From Poriferisodalis sp022821985 (GTDB lineage Bacteria; Actinomycetota; Acidimicrobiia; Acidimicrobiales; Poriferisodalaceae), in assembly GCF_965219595.1 (NCBI RefSeq), contig NZ_OZ244781.1, forward strand, positions 3,224,001 to 3,288,000: a DNA stretch of 64,000 bases. Direction: 5' to 3'. Positions 63,934 to 64,000 of this stretch are shown piece after piece. The stretch's first letter is position 1. Each line of letters opens with the position of its first letter. Position numbers and translations under genes: made by a program. Under the pieces are notes generated by a model. That model saw nothing but the letters and a program-made list of their open reading frames with translations. It was not told the origin of the DNA and ran no database searches.

Positions 63934-64000
63934 GTGACCTCCACCGACTACGCGCATCCCTTCCGCCCGGCCCCGGTCCGGCTCCTCAACCGGCTCGGCA
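63934..64000 (+). CDS. start of another sulfotransferase-like protein, truncated by window end
   Basis: A GTG at 63934 opens a frame reading VTSTDYAHPFRPAPVRLLNRLG to the window end. The APVRLLNRLG segment resembles the N-terminal helix of larger sulfotransferase-3-family proteins. Only 22 codons are visible, so the family call is weak. It follows the DUF1214 gene on the same strand. Confidence 0.4.
   Translation, partial: MTSTDYAHPFRPAPVRLLNRLG

Noticed and set aside
1..64000. Genome-wide reassignment of TGA as a sense codon
   Set aside because: Many genes here end in TGA at proper family lengths, often in ATGA overlaps, so TGA is a normal stop. Only the context-specific cases are considered recoded.
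1..64000. tRNA, rRNA, CRISPR arrays, insertion sequences, phage genes
   Set aside because: No cloverleaf, rRNA-like segment, regular spacer array, transposase or integrase was found by reading both strands. A short tRNA could be missed without a folding search.

Overview
The window is high-GC, gene-dense bacterial DNA, estimated by eye at about two-thirds G+C. Starts are a mix of ATG and GTG, and many neighbouring genes overlap by 4 bases (ATGA or GTGA). The gene content includes F420/luciferase-type oxidoreductases, deazaflavin nitroreductase-like proteins, many short-chain dehydrogenases, a CaiB-type CoA transferase, a P450, Rieske dioxygenase, KatG-FurA and haloalkane dehalogenases. It suggests a free-living or host-associated aerobic actinobacterium, perhaps a marine Acidimicrobiia-like lineage. 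That placement is inference; no rRNA or tRNA gene is present to test it.

Layout. (1) 1-11.3 kb, minus strand: a LacI-controlled carbohydrate-type ABC importer (lipoprotein binding protein, two permeases, ATPase). It is interleaved with a HisD-like dehydrogenase, an SDR, a bicupin protein, three SnoaL/NTF2-like proteins and a MetE-like remnant. A shared palindrome (TGnATACGTAnnCAT) lies before lacI and in the divergent promoter region. (2) 11.6-13.6 kb, plus: zinc alcohol dehydrogenase, hotdog thioesterase and a small membrane protein. The dehydrogenase 3' end is tandemly copied as coupled micro-ORFs. (3) 24.8-13.65 kb, minus: a tightly packed catabolic run of metallo-beta-lactamase, sulfatase, unknown protein, haloalkane dehalogenase, dimethylformamidase-like enzyme, carotenoid-cleaving oxygenase, VOC dioxygenase and HsaA-like flavoprotein. 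It ends in a thioredoxin-fold gene whose active-site cysteine position is an in-frame TGA. (4) 24.9-34.3 kb: CotH lipoprotein, a PPOX gene broken by TGA, apt, a DmdA-like demethylase, F420-nitroreductase-like protein, PhyH and TauD oxygenases, GNAT, a second dehalogenase and RidA. (5) 34.4-42.7 kb: P450, a Rieske dioxygenase/dihydrodiol dehydrogenase/class II aldolase set resembling 3,4-dioxygenation of phthalate-type acids, CaiB transferase, SDR and a luciferase-like monooxygenase. (6) 42.8-49.2 kb: an orphan molybdopterin hydroxylase large subunit, a second TGA-containing redoxin coupled to an (R)-amine-transaminase-like gene, an LLM oxidoreductase and a PhnD-like protein. (7) 49.3-58.1 kb: katG-furA, a DMSP-lyase-like cupin with an alcohol dehydrogenase, rhodanese, SDR and a copper ATPase with a MerR regulator. 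(8) 58.2-64 kb: DUF1330, methyltransferase, cupin, sterol-desaturase-like, sulfotransferase and DUF1214 proteins.

The strongest unusual signal is the pair of thioredoxin-fold genes read through TGA (14404-14406 minus; 45454-45456 plus). In both, the TGA follows the conserved active-site Trp and the reading frame continues for a full domain. The second has a 6-bp hairpin with a GGU-containing loop about 20 bases downstream, where a bacterial SECIS would sit. A third in-frame TGA, in a PPOX gene, does not replace a cysteine and is more likely a nonsense mutation. No selenocysteine machinery is in the window, so this is inference from the sequence alone.

No stretch longer than about 300 bases lacks a gene. 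The longest gaps are 45043-45270, 11340-11558 and 40496-40697, and each contains a described signal.
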